Positions 23,772 through 32,203 are shown, numbered from the stretch's first letter. The stretch: 32,461 nt of DNA from Oscillospiraceae bacterium (GCA_902776845.1 CACYRM010000064.1:1-32461); one strand, 5' to 3'. The notes: a model not told the origin generated them from the sequence alone. Numbers and translations are program-made.

Positions 23772-24623
23772 ATGAAAAACAACAGTCAGACAGCCATAGT
23801 GGCTATACTCATAATAGCGGCATTTGTTATCGGTATCTTTTGCGGATATAAACTTAACGAATATGGCAATGAGTCCGGCAGCAGCACATCAGTTTCGCAG
23901 ATCTCAACATCCGTTTCTTCATCCGGAATGTCATCTTCTGCTTCAGTCACAACGTCCGTGGAGACTTCCGTTTCCGAATCCGAAGAGAGCCTGCCTGAAG
24001 AGAGCTTCAATTATCTTGCCATCGGAAACAGCATCACGCGTCACGGGATCACGGATTTCTGGTGGAACTATATCGGAATGGCCGCTTCTGACGCAGATCA
24101 CGATTATTATCATATAGTTCTCAAGTATCTTGAGGATAAGTACGGGAACGTCACAGGCGAGATCTGTAATTTCTCCGTATGGGAATCGCAGGCTGAAGAC
24201 AGAGACGGGGCCCTGACGGAATACCTTGAGCCTTTCCTGAATCCTGACCTTGATCTCATTACGGTACAGCTGGGCGAGAACGTGGACGATCTGGAGACAT
24301 ATCAGGAGGATTATGTTTCCATGCTGCAGTTTATCCGTTCAAAGGCGCCCAATGCGAGGATCCTTGTAATTGAGGATTTCTGGACCGTCGATGAGCGCTA
24401 TGATATGGAATTTGCCGCCTGCGCGCTTACAGATGCCGAATTTGTTTCGCTGGATGATATAGCAAGCAACGATGAATACTATTGCGGAACCGGAACGACG
24501 GTCTATGACAAATACGGAAATGAATATACCGTTGAACATGACGGAGTCGCAATGCATCCGGGCGATGAAGGCATGGCCGCTATCGCGGAAAGAATAATCT
24601 CAGCACTCGAAAACGGAAATTAA
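23772..24623 (+). CDS. Membrane-anchored SGNH/GDSL-like hydrolase
   Basis: 283 residues. A signal anchor (about 8-27) is followed by a linker of about 50 residues that is mostly Ser, Thr, Val and Glu, then the SGNH domain. Block I is LAIGNSITRHG with the catalytic Ser. Block III reads QLGENVDD: the Gly and Asn are kept, but the usual Asp after Asn is Val. Block V is HDGVAMHPGDEGM with the His. Family role: removal of acyl groups from glycans or lipids; outside the cell such enzymes often deacetylate polysaccharides. The Ser-rich linker suggests the domain stands away from the membrane within the wall. The ribosome site GGGAG is moderate. The gene ends 8 bases from the convergent anti-sigma gene. 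Confidence 0.85.
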   Translation: MKNNSQTAIVAILIIAAFVIGIFCGYKLNEYGNESGSSTSVSQISTSVSSSGMSSSASVTTSVETSVSESEESLPEESFNYLAIGNSITRHGITDFWWNYIGMAASDADHDYYHIVLKYLEDKYGNVTGEICNFSVWESQAEDRDGALTEYLEPFLNPDLDLITVQLGENVDDLETYQEDYVSMLQFIRSKAPNARILVIEDFWTVDERYDMEFAACALTDAEFVSLDDIASNDEYYCGTGTTVYDKYGNEYTVEHDGVAMHPGDEGMAAIAERIISALENGN

Positions 24624-24631
24624 ATCCCCTG

Positions 24632-25603
24632 TTATACTGCGTCTGCCACCCTGCCGATAACCTCTTCAGGCTGGATGTCGGAGAATATGATCAGGTATGT
24701 GCTGCCGTTCTTGGTGAATACGGCTGCGTTCACATCGGCAGAAGTCTCGCCTTCCGCAAGGTCAGCGACATTGACGAATCCACAACGGCAGTATCTGATC
24801 GCATATCCGTCAGGAGTCGTTCCTTCGGAGAGGATGACGATGTCTTCACGTATAACCGTCTTATAGATATCCGTTCCTTCGGGCGCGGTATAGAGAAGGA
24901 CCTTCTCGCCGTCGTTGCCGGTGAATACCTCTTCAATGATATTATCCGCGAACCGGCCTGATCCGGTTCCCTTGAGATCGAAAGGAAGTGCTTTCGCTAT
25001 AGCATCGATGCGGGCATCGCCCATGCCTTCGCTTCCATCAACACTTGACACTGTCGTGGCTTCTGACGCATATGCAGTCTCTGCGGTCAGTGTCCTTCTG
25101 GAACCGTCGGTATCGTCCGCGTTAAAAATTATATCGTTCTTATACTTTTCATCCTCGGTATCTTCCATTTCACCGGCAGCTGCAGGTGACTCCACATAAT
25201 TATCCTGTATACCGGCTGCTGTTGTCTCTGCCGCAGCCTTGTTTATCCATTCATTATGTACATGAACTTCTGACGCGCTCTTCGTGGAAGCGCCAATGTA
25301 ACGGGTTACAAACAGAACACCCATAAGGATGAGAATGACAGCCGCGATCGAAGATATAACTATGACAGGTGTCTTCTTTGCTTTCTTTCTGACCGGAGCT
25401 ACGGGCTGTTCTTCTCTCTGTTCCTTCGGAATACCGGAGACTCTTGCAGACTCCGGTGCCTTTCTGACTTCCGGCCTGTTAACGGATCCCGTACTGCTTC
25501 CCTGTTCCCTGATGGCGGCGGACACGGAACTCATGATCCTTTTCTTCATCTCAGGATCAACAGTTACACTGTTCATGATCTCGTTGTATTTATTCAAAAT
25601 CAT
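24632..25603 (-). CDS. Probable membrane anti-sigma factor
   Basis: 323 residues from ATG 25603, which overlaps the sigma gene stop by 14 bases. GGAGG is only about 3 bases from this ATG, so the in-frame TTG two codons on is also possible. N-terminus YNEIMNSVTVDPEMKKRIMS is of the kind seen in clostridial anti-sigma proteins. A basic patch and one helix (about 78-100) follow, then an outside part rich in Ala, Thr and Glu, and a compact C-terminal domain (about 205-323) with GYAIRYCRC and FTKNGSTYLIIFSD strands, possibly DUF4367-like. No zinc-finger anti-sigma motif (HxxxCxxC) is seen. Role inferred from position and layout: holding the cotranscribed ECF sigma at the membrane until an outside signal is sensed. 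Confidence 0.75.
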   Translation of the reverse strand: MILNKYNEIMNSVTVDPEMKKRIMSSVSAAIREQGSSTGSVNRPEVRKAPESARVSGIPKEQREEQPVAPVRKKAKKTPVIVISSIAAVILILMGVLFVTRYIGASTKSASEVHVHNEWINKAAAETTAAGIQDNYVESPAAAGEMEDTEDEKYKNDIIFNADDTDGSRRTLTAETAYASEATTVSSVDGSEGMGDARIDAIAKALPFDLKGTGSGRFADNIIEEVFTGNDGEKVLLYTAPEGTDIYKTVIREDIVILSEGTTPDGYAIRYCRCGFVNVADLAEGETSADVNAAVFTKNGSTYLIIFSDIQPEEVIGRVADAV

Positions 25604-26246
25604 CCACCTCCTTCAGCATTTCTCTCAGTTTGTCACGGGCGCGCTTAAGATCGGAACGCACCGTTGCCTCGCGTCGCCCTGTAAGCATGGCGATCTCAGA
25701 GGTCTGATAACCTTCCTGATAGAAAAGGTGGATTGCTTCACGCTGGTGAACGGGCAGGGCTCTTACGGCATCCCAGATGGCCTTGTATTCGTCACCGTTA
25801 TTGAGGTCTTCCTGAACTTCGCCTGCGATCTCTTCGTTGAGCTCCATCGTATCGCGGACTTTGTTGTAGTCGATACGGTTTTTCGCAAGATTCGAAGCAA
25901 CACGCATGAGCCATGCTTTTCTGTGTGCCTCACTCTCGAAATCCGGCCTGACGGTAACGAATTTGATCATCGTCTCCTGTAAGATATCCTCCGCGTCCTC
26001 CTTGTTGTGAAGGTAAGAGAGTGCAAGACGCAGGATGGAATCACCATGACGGTCAAGTATCTCTTCCGCTTCCTTTTCTATCTGCCCGTCAGACTTGCGA
26101 TGTGCCCCTGAGGAAGGCACTTCGTCAGATGTATCTGCTTCACTGCGGGAGAGGGTGAACGGATTGTCATCACCCTTGCCCGGCACGGCAAGCAGAATGG
26201 CGAGCTTTCGTAAAAGCGGCAGATTGGCTTCGTAAGTTAATTCCAT
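25590..26246 (-). CDS. ECF-type sigma-70 family factor
   Basis: 218 residues from ATG 26246, preferred because CCAAGGATAAT lies just before it; a GTG at 26276 would add 10 residues without a good site. The first 60 or so residues are a polar, Ser/Asp-rich extension not usual for ECF factors. Region 2 follows: LALSYLHNKEDAEDILQETM, then AWLMRVASNLAKNRI. Region 4 is LPVHQREAIHLFYQEGYQTS, EIAMLTGRREATVRSDLKRA and the closing basic helix. Role: directing RNA polymerase to a stress regulon. The downstream gene overlaps and is its probable anti-sigma. A good promoter (TTGCTT, 17 bases, TATAAT) lies upstream and looks like a housekeeping one, so no self-recognition signature was evident. Confidence 0.93.
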   Translation of the reverse strand: MELTYEANLPLLRKLAILLAVPGKGDDNPFTLSRSEADTSDEVPSSGAHRKSDGQIEKEAEEILDRHGDSILRLALSYLHNKEDAEDILQETMIKFVTVRPDFESEAHRKAWLMRVASNLAKNRIDYNKVRDTMELNEEIAGEVQEDLNNGDEYKAIWDAVRALPVHQREAIHLFYQEGYQTSEIAMLTGRREATVRSDLKRARDKLREMLKEVDDFE

Positions 26247-26314
26247 ATTATCCTTGGCGTTTCTCACCGCTTTCACCCTGAATACAGATGAACCGGTGGA
26301 TTTGTTGCACTCAG

Positions 26315-26343
26315 ATTATACTCATGCATACAAATCAAAGCAA
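26315..26343 (-). promoter_or_regulatory. Promoter of the sigma/anti-sigma operon
   Basis: Minus strand TTGCTT, 17 bases, TATAAT, about 70 bases upstream of the sigma ATG. The adjoining AT-rich stretch 26362-26395 probably serves the divergent GGDEF-EAL gene, for which no clear hexamer pair was fixed. Confidence 0.55.
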
Positions 26344-26430
26344 ATTGTTAGCATTGGCGCAATATATAATTTAATATTAAATTAATATGAGGGTAACACA
26401 ATTCATACCCGGAACGTAGATAATTAGCAT

Positions 26431-28266
26431 ATGAGAAATAATGACAGCAGACTCTTCTTTAAAAATGACGCGGTTTATGTGGCAGTCGTATTCCTGAGCG
26501 TAGTGCTCTTTATTGCGCTGCTCGCGCTTCAGGTCTTTTCCGGCGCCACGGGATTCAGATATTTCATCGGCATAGCGCTGGTGCTGCTTGCTTTCCTGAT
26601 GAACATCTTCGAAGGCAAGTTCGGATATTACATCTCGTTCGTCATGAATTTCGTCCAGTTCATGATCTACACATACGAGTATGTGATGATGCGCAGCGAG
26701 TCTGCTCCCCTTCTTATTGTCATGACGATAGTCAATATGTTCGTGGATCTCCTCGTGCAGTATTACGTTATCAAGGTTGCCGGCAAGATCCAGGGCATCG
26801 AGGACGCGAAGCGCAACGAGCGTGGCAATAAGATCCGGAAAGAACTGGAAGACGAGATGTTCTCCCGTACCTCCCTCATCGTTAACCACGAATCAATGGG
26901 AAGCCATCAGGGCTTAAGCGAAGCGATCGGCCGTAACCTCACAGGCTCCATCGATCCTCTTACGACACTTCCCGGCCGTGACATGATCACCGAGCGCGCG
27001 GATAAATATATCAGGGAAGATATCGCGAACATGCAGGCAAACGACAATCCTGATTCCGTCTGCCGTCCCTTCACGGTCATCTATCTTGCGCTCGATCATT
27101 TCGACAATATAACAAGAACGATCGGTCACAAATCCATGGACCTGTTCATCCAGAATATGGCGCACAGGATCCGCGAGGCCGCTGACCCCACGGACATGGT
27201 CGCGAGGATCGACGATGCGGATTTTGTTATCCTTTTCAAGAGAGTCCTTTCGAAGGAATCCGAGACTAAATATGCGGACAAACTCGCGAAAGAAGCTTCA
27301 AGAGCATTTGCCGCCGGTCTCGACTCGATGAATGCTGACATCCGCTACGGCTTCGCTCATTACCCCGATGATTCACGTCATGCAGGAGAACTTATAACCA
27401 AAGCCGAAGAGCGCATGAGCAGGGCAGCCTCGGCTGTTCCCGGCAGGCCATCTGAGACAGAAGATACTGCCGTACTTGAAGGCGCGGAAGTATTTAAGGA
27501 TAAGTCCAAAGATGAGATCATAGCCATTTTCGAGCGCGCGATATCAGACGGAAGCATCCACATGGTTTTCCAGCCCTGCTTTACCGCGGAACGTAAACTC
27601 ACCGGATTCGAGGCTTTCTTAAGATTCGACAGAAAAGACATGTCCATACCCCCTCAGGTATTCCTGGCAGCAGCGGAGAAAGCCGGATATATGAGAAGGA
27701 TCGGCAGTTATTCCATGGAAAACTCGTTGACTGCGCTCACATCGGTCAATAAGATCGATCCAAAGCTTACGATGAATATCAATATTTCGAATTATCAGCT
27801 GAGAGAACCCGACTTTATCCAGTCTTTCTCGAACATTGTCTCTTCGGCGAACTGCAATGTAAACAACATCATTCTGGACCTTCAGGAAGAGAGCCTTATC
27901 ACGAGCCTTTCGGATATCCGCATGACGATCGAGGAGCTCGCTACGACAGGCGTTAAGATGGCGCTCGATAATTTCGGAAGAGGCTACTCTTCTTTTAACG
28001 CGATCCCTCTTCTTCCCGTCTCGGTCTTAAAGCTCGACGGCAACTTCACATCAAGCCTTGCAACTGACGCGACTGTCCGCATCCTGACACGATCCGCGAT
28101 CAGCCTCATGCATGACATAGACATCACTGTAACGGCTACCGGAGTCGGTCAGGAAGACCAGTTTGAGATCCTCGCAGGCAGCGGCTGCGACGGATTCCAG
28201 GGTCTGTTCATGGGACCCGCCATCTCGGCCGAAGAGCTCCCGGACTATATTTCGGGCAACCAGTAA
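26431..28266 (+). CDS. Membrane GGDEF-EAL protein, both catalytic sites degenerate
   Basis: 611 residues. Four helices lie between residues 15 and 115, then a helical linker. GGDEF-like domain about 172-335: DPLTTLPGRDM is recognisable, but the active-site loop reads RIDDADF (residues 261-265 are DDADF instead of GGDEF). EAL-like domain about 362-608: EAL is EAF (394-396), NINIS keeps the metal-site Asn, DDFG is LDNFG (512-516, second Asp lost), KLD keeps the Lys, and the AEGVE motif is ATGVG (569-573, both Glu lost). Neither cyclase nor phosphodiesterase activity is expected; a c-di-GMP sensor, nucleotide binder or protein-interaction role is more likely. The ribosome site is poor (CGGAA about 16 bases away). 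The gene is divergent from the sigma gene. Confidence 0.9.
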   Translation: MRNNDSRLFFKNDAVYVAVVFLSVVLFIALLALQVFSGATGFRYFIGIALVLLAFLMNIFEGKFGYYISFVMNFVQFMIYTYEYVMMRSESAPLLIVMTIVNMFVDLLVQYYVIKVAGKIQGIEDAKRNERGNKIRKELEDEMFSRTSLIVNHESMGSHQGLSEAIGRNLTGSIDPLTTLPGRDMITERADKYIREDIANMQANDNPDSVCRPFTVIYLALDHFDNITRTIGHKSMDLFIQNMAHRIREAADPTDMVARIDDADFVILFKRVLSKESETKYADKLAKEASRAFAAGLDSMNADIRYGFAHYPDDSRHAGELITKAEERMSRAASAVPGRPSETEDTAVLEGAEVFKDKSKDEIIAIFERAISDGSIHMVFQPCFTAERKLTGFEAFLRFDRKDMSIPPQVFLAAAEKAGYMRRIGSYSMENSLTALTSVNKIDPKLTMNINISNYQLREPDFIQSFSNIVSSANCNVNNIILDLQEESLITSLSDIRMTIEELATTGVKMALDNFGRGYSSFNAIPLLPVSVLKLDGNFTSSLATDATVRILTRSAISLMHDIDITVTATGVGQEDQFEILAGSGCDGFQGLFMGPAISAEELPDYISGNQ

Positions 28267-28299
28267 AGTAATATATTATCCATAAGGTATATTCCTCTA

Positions 28300-28308
28300 T
28301 GCTATAAT
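28300..28308 (+). promoter_or_regulatory. Extended -10 of the ABC-2 exporter operon
   Basis: TGCTATAAT, 32 bases before the ATG at 28341. The exporter genes therefore need not depend on the GGDEF-EAL transcript. Confidence 0.55.
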
Positions 28309-28340
28309 CTCCCTATCGAAAAAAGGAGTACCCGGTTGCT

Positions 28341-28979
28341 ATGGCTGATTCTATCGTTGTGATCGAGAATGTCTCGTTAAAATATAAAAAGACCGTCTTA
28401 ACAGACGTCAACATAACTGCGGAAAAAGGCGAAGTCATTGGTCTTCTGGGTCTCAACGGATCGGGAAAATCCACCCTTCTTACCGCAATTGCAGGTCTCA
28501 GGAAGACAGCTTCAGGCACGATCAAAGTCAACGGCAAAGCAGGATTCGTCACCCAGGAAAACGCCCTTATCGATGAACTCACGGCCATAGACAATCTTAA
28601 GATGTGGACTCCCATGAGCAGACAGGAGATCATTAAGGAACTCACGGAAACTGAGCTCTCTATCCTCAAGGTCGCAGATTACATTGACCTCAAGGTAAAG
28701 CGCATGTCTGGCGGTATGAAGAAGCGCTTGGCGCTTGCTTCCGTCCTTCTCTCAAAGCCCGATGTCCTTCTCATGGACGAGCCTCTGGCATCCCTTGATA
28801 TCCCTGCGAAAAACGACATCATTAACTTTATAGATTCTTTCAGGAGCAAAGGCGGCACCGTCTTCGTCGCAAGCCACAACGAGGAGCTCTTCAGGCACTG
28901 CACAAGGATCTATCTCCTTAAAGACGGCGTATCGAAGCTTCTCCCTGCCGGAGCATCCCCTTCGGAGGCACTCGGATGA
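28341..28979 (+). CDS. ABC transporter ATPase subunit
   Basis: 212 residues. Walker A GLNGSGKST (37-45), Q-loop Gln72, signature MSGGM (122-126), Walker B DVLLMDE (141-147), H-loop His179. It is short for the family (usually about 230-300) but complete through the H-loop. The start ATG is chosen as the first with homology; the AAAAGGAG site is about 12 bases away, rather far. Role: energy for an ABC-2 exporter made with the next two genes, which overlap in sequence by 4 bases each (ATGA). The substrate is unknown; ABC-2 systems of this build export drugs, peptides or polymers. Confidence 0.92.
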   Translation: MADSIVVIENVSLKYKKTVLTDVNITAEKGEVIGLLGLNGSGKSTLLTAIAGLRKTASGTIKVNGKAGFVTQENALIDELTAIDNLKMWTPMSRQEIIKELTETELSILKVADYIDLKVKRMSGGMKKRLALASVLLSKPDVLLMDEPLASLDIPAKNDIINFIDSFRSKGGTVFVASHNEELFRHCTRIYLLKDGVSKLLPAGASPSEALG

Positions 28980-30067
28980 TCAAGGCATACTGCAAAAGAG
29001 TATTGCTTTTCCTTCCTTTCCTGCTGTGTTATTTTCTGGCACTCGGTCTTTGCATGCTCGCAGTCGTCGTGTATGCGTCGGAGTTCCTTTTCGAGGAAGG
29101 AAGCGAAGACAGCATACTTGAAGTCGCATGCTACGTTCCGGATGACGAAGCATATACCCGTCTGGGACTGAACTTCTTCAAGCAGATGGACAGCGTCAGA
29201 CACACCATCGACATCGAGATCGTGGACAGCAGAGAAGAGGTCGTAAGCATGGTCGAGGACAAGGACGCCGTCGCAGGCATCATCGTCCCCGAAGGCTTCA
29301 TCGAGACGATGGGGACCCCGGATGCCGTGCAGGCCTCGATAATCTACCGTGATGCGAACACCTTTGACGAATATATGGTAAATGACCTGATCTATGCGAT
29401 AAGTGACTTTTTCGGGACATCCCAGTGCGCGATAATCACGGCAGGCGAATATGCCAGACAGATGGGCATCGATGATGCCGGAGCAAACAGCATCGGCTAC
29501 ACGGTCCAGGACAAATGTTTCGAATTCTTCCTCGCGCGCAAGACTCTTTTCCGGAAGATCGACGCCGAGGACCTGGTCGCCAAATACGAAGTAAGGGAGC
29601 AGATGATCGGCTCCTATTCGCTCTACATCCTTATGATGTCGATCTTCATAATCTCGTTCTTCTTCAGGGGCAACAACGAAGTCTTCCGGGCCCGCGCGAA
29701 GCTGTCGGGCATTAAGACCTGGAAGCTATTCCTTGTCGAAGCCTGCTGCGCGGCAGTCATGATGTACTTCCTTTACGCCATAACGTTTATCGTGCTGTTT
29801 ATAATCTTTGATACCGTAAATATCGCAGGGCTTTTCACCGTTATTCCGTTCATCCTGCTCATAGCGCTTGCAGGTACTGCTCTGTGCTATCTGGTCAAGA
29901 GTCCTTCTACCGTAGCTTATATCTCGTTCGGTGCAGGAACCGCTCTGATGTATCTTGCAGGCGGCCTTCTGCCACTGGATTACATGCCGCACTTCTTCCA
30001 GCTCGCGGCCGTATATAATCCGCTATACTACCTGATCACGTTCTTTGTGAGGTCGATGTTCTTATGA
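28976..30067 (+). CDS. ABC-2 type permease, first subunit
   Basis: 363 residues. One helix near the start (about 9-33), then an outside domain of about 170 residues with the DKDAVAGIIVPEGF motif of ABC2_membrane_3-type permeases, then about five helices from residue 212 to the end. The end (YNPLYYLITFFVRSMFL) lies where related permeases usually have one more helix, so the final helix seems missing. The start overlaps the ATPase stop by 4 bases and the stop overlaps the next permease start by 4 bases, so the three are translated together. It would pair with the following subunit as a heterodimer. Confidence 0.85.
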   Translation: MIKAYCKRVLLFLPFLLCYFLALGLCMLAVVVYASEFLFEEGSEDSILEVACYVPDDEAYTRLGLNFFKQMDSVRHTIDIEIVDSREEVVSMVEDKDAVAGIIVPEGFIETMGTPDAVQASIIYRDANTFDEYMVNDLIYAISDFFGTSQCAIITAGEYARQMGIDDAGANSIGYTVQDKCFEFFLARKTLFRKIDAEDLVAKYEVREQMIGSYSLYILMMSIFIISFFFRGNNEVFRARAKLSGIKTWKLFLVEACCAAVMMYFLYAITFIVLFIIFDTVNIAGLFTVIPFILLIALAGTALCYLVKSPSTVAYISFGAGTALMYLAGGLLPLDYMPHFFQLAAVYNPLYYLITFFVRSMFL

Positions 30068-31101
30068 GATTATTCCTTAACAGATTATCGGTCCTCACCA
30101 AGCGAAGTCTCATCAATCCGGCTATGTATGTCATGATGGGCGTCATGATCATCATGGCCCTTCTCGTTGTTTTCATACCCGAGAAGGAGTCCTCGATCTA
30201 CATTCCCATCGCCCTTATCAACGAGGACAACTCCAAAGAGACGGAAGAGATCGTCGACAAACTCTGCTCAATGAATTCGATCTTCGACTTCTATGAAGTT
30301 GAAGACGAAGAAGAACTCTACAAGGACCTGGCATCCGGCAAGGCAAATACCGGCTACATCTTCCCCAAGGGATTCTCCGAGCACTTTACGAACACCGGTT
30401 CACGCTATAAGATCACGCAGGTCCAGACGCCGGGTTCAAGATTCATCCTGCTCTCCAGAGAAGAAATCTTCAGAAGCTTCTATGCTTACGGAACCCGGAA
30501 GATAATAAGCGATACATTCGCAGATTACGGCTATGAAGTCGACGCACACGATCCGGAATTAGAGCGCATCTTCGGCATCTATATAACCGACAAGACGCTG
30601 TTCGCCCTCGAAAACGTAGAAGGTATCGTCTATGACGAGCTCACAAAATCCGAGAAGATCCCGGTCCCTCTTTACAAGTTCGCAGGCTTCTTTATCCTGA
30701 CCGCCGCCCTGTTAGGCGCCCTCGCCTTCCTGAACGACCAGGACAACCGCATCTATCTGCGCTTCAGTCTTTTTGAGAGGATATATCTCGGACTGATCCA
30801 GGTCGCTGTATTTACGGTCCCTGTACTGATAATCACGATCATCTCTTTCCTTATATCGGGAACGGAATTTGACCCTCTGCATGTAATAATCTACACGTTT
30901 GCAGTAACCCTTCTCGGATTTGCAGTCGGTACGGTGATCACATTCCTCCCGCTCCGCACAGCGCGCTCAAAGATATTCTCAGCGGTCCTGCCGGTCTATC
31001 TGATCCTTTCATTCCTGTTCAGCGGCATTATCTTTAACCTCTCAAGCTTCGGCGCGGCATTGAAGGCTCTGTCGAGACTGTTCCCGCCGTCAATGTTCTA
31101 G
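30064..31101 (+). CDS. ABC-2 type permease, second subunit
   Basis: 345 residues with the same layout as the gene before: an N-terminal helix (about 18-38), an outside domain with DLASGKANTGYIFPKGFSEH, and about five C-terminal helices starting near residue 210. Sequence identity with its partner is low although the layouts match, so they are probably ancient duplicates serving as two halves of one channel. It too stops early, right after LSRLFPPSMF, with a TAG then TAA. Only 24 bases separate the stop from a terminator on the opposite strand, so no hidden extension exists. The gene is convergent with the Asp-rich lipoprotein gene. Confidence 0.85.
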   Translation: MRLFLNRLSVLTKRSLINPAMYVMMGVMIIMALLVVFIPEKESSIYIPIALINEDNSKETEEIVDKLCSMNSIFDFYEVEDEEELYKDLASGKANTGYIFPKGFSEHFTNTGSRYKITQVQTPGSRFILLSREEIFRSFYAYGTRKIISDTFADYGYEVDAHDPELERIFGIYITDKTLFALENVEGIVYDELTKSEKIPVPLYKFAGFFILTAALLGALAFLNDQDNRIYLRFSLFERIYLGLIQVAVFTVPVLIITIISFLISGTEFDPLHVIIYTFAVTLLGFAVGTVITFLPLRTARSKIFSAVLPVYLILSFLFSGIIFNLSSFGAALKALSRLFPPSMF

Positions 31102-31126
31102 TAATCGCAACTTGATGATCAAAAAA

Positions 31127-31158
31127 GGGGCCGCCTCACTTCATTGTGAGACAGCCCC
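31127..31158 (-). terminator. Intrinsic terminator, shared-stem family copy D
   Basis: Minus strand GGGGCTGTCTCAC, 6-base loop, GTGAGGCGGCCCC, then TTTTTT. Two G-U wobbles exist only in this direction, which shows it serves the lipoprotein gene at 31186. It shares its core with the copies at 14249 and 20494. Confidence 0.9.
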
Positions 31159-31185
31159 TATATATTTCAGATCAAGTTTCAGCGA

Positions 31186-32112
31186 TCAGATATCCCAGTC
31201 ATCGGAATCAAGATCGTAATCATAATCGTCCCAATCATCGTAGTCATCATATCCGCCGTAAGAGTTTGCGAGACTGCCGTAATTGTCGATAGCGTTATCA
31301 ACGAAATCCTCAACGAACTTTGTGTTCATAGGAAGCTTTACAGGGTTGGAAGCTACGCCGAAAGCGCTTGAGAATGAATTGAGTACTGAAGGCTTTGTGT
31401 TGAATGAACCGCCTGCGAGGATGAAGAGGTTGGAACCGTTAATCTCGACGGTTACAGCAACATCACCGGAGATGTTCTTGCAGATCTCTTCGATATCATC
31501 TTCATCATAAGCAGAACTTGCAAGATCCATGATGTCATCATTCTCGAGGAAGATCTTTGCGAGCTTGGAGATATCGATGTGGAATCTGATATAACCGTCG
31601 TTCTTGGAAACATAGTATTCCTTGTTTGTGAGATCCTTAACGTCAATGTCGTATGTGTCGAGCATATCCTCGAAGTAATCCATAACGTCCTTAACGTAGT
31701 TGTCATCGAGCTCGATTACAGCTGCGAAAGCGCCGTCAACCTTGAGGTCTTCGAGATCCTCGGGATCTTCGAGACTGTCAATATCATCAAGACCTGTAAG
31801 CTTCATTGCGATACCGACTGCCTTAACATCATCAGGGTCGATGATATCGCCGAGGCCATAAGCATCTGCAGCATCCTCAACGCTGGTTGAAGAGTCCTCA
31901 ATGTCGTCAGCGTCAGCGACAATATAGACTCCTTTTTCGATATCATCAGTATCCGGGCTGTCATCGTCAATATCAAACTCGGTGAGCTTTAATCTCTCGC
32001 AAGCCTTTGCAAACTTATCTACAGAGATCTTGGTTGTCTTGCTGCATCCCGCGAAAATGCCTGCAAGCATGGCTACTGCAAGAATACATGCTATAGCTTT
32101 AATCTTCTTCAT
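31186..32112 (-). CDS. Asp-rich lipoprotein, function unknown
   Basis: 308 residues. Signal peptide with lipobox FAGC, lipid Cys23. The mature part is strongly acidic, with many Asp-Asp and Asp-Ile pairs, for example FDIDDDSPDTDDIEKG near residue 46. The last 24 residues are almost only Asp, Tyr, Trp and Gly (YDDYDDWDDYDYD). No known domain was recognised; the central part alternates strands and helices (FAAVIELDDNYVKDV, DVAVTVEINGSNLFILAGG). The start ATG has AAAGGAGGG 8 bases upstream, one of the best sites here, and an extended -10 (TGGTAAAAT) nearby, so high expression is likely. The acidic tail could bind Ca2+ or other cations at the surface, but this is inference. Confidence 0.85.
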   Translation of the reverse strand: MKKIKAIACILAVAMLAGIFAGCSKTTKISVDKFAKACERLKLTEFDIDDDSPDTDDIEKGVYIVADADDIEDSSTSVEDAADAYGLGDIIDPDDVKAVGIAMKLTGLDDIDSLEDPEDLEDLKVDGAFAAVIELDDNYVKDVMDYFEDMLDTYDIDVKDLTNKEYYVSKNDGYIRFHIDISKLAKIFLENDDIMDLASSAYDEDDIEEICKNISGDVAVTVEINGSNLFILAGGSFNTKPSVLNSFSSAFGVASNPVKLPMNTKFVEDFVDNAIDNYGSLANSYGGYDDYDDWDDYDYDLDSDDWDI

Positions 32113-32141
32113 AATTTTAACCCTCCTTTAGGAATAACACG

Positions 32142-32150
32142 ATTTTACCA
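32142..32150 (-). promoter_or_regulatory. Extended -10 of the Asp-rich lipoprotein gene
   Basis: Minus strand TGGTAAAAT, about 30 bases before the ATG at 32112. Confidence 0.5.
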
Positions 32151-32203
32151 TAAATCACATTAATTTGACTATTTAGCATTATTAATCAAAAAAAATTCAG
32201 AGG

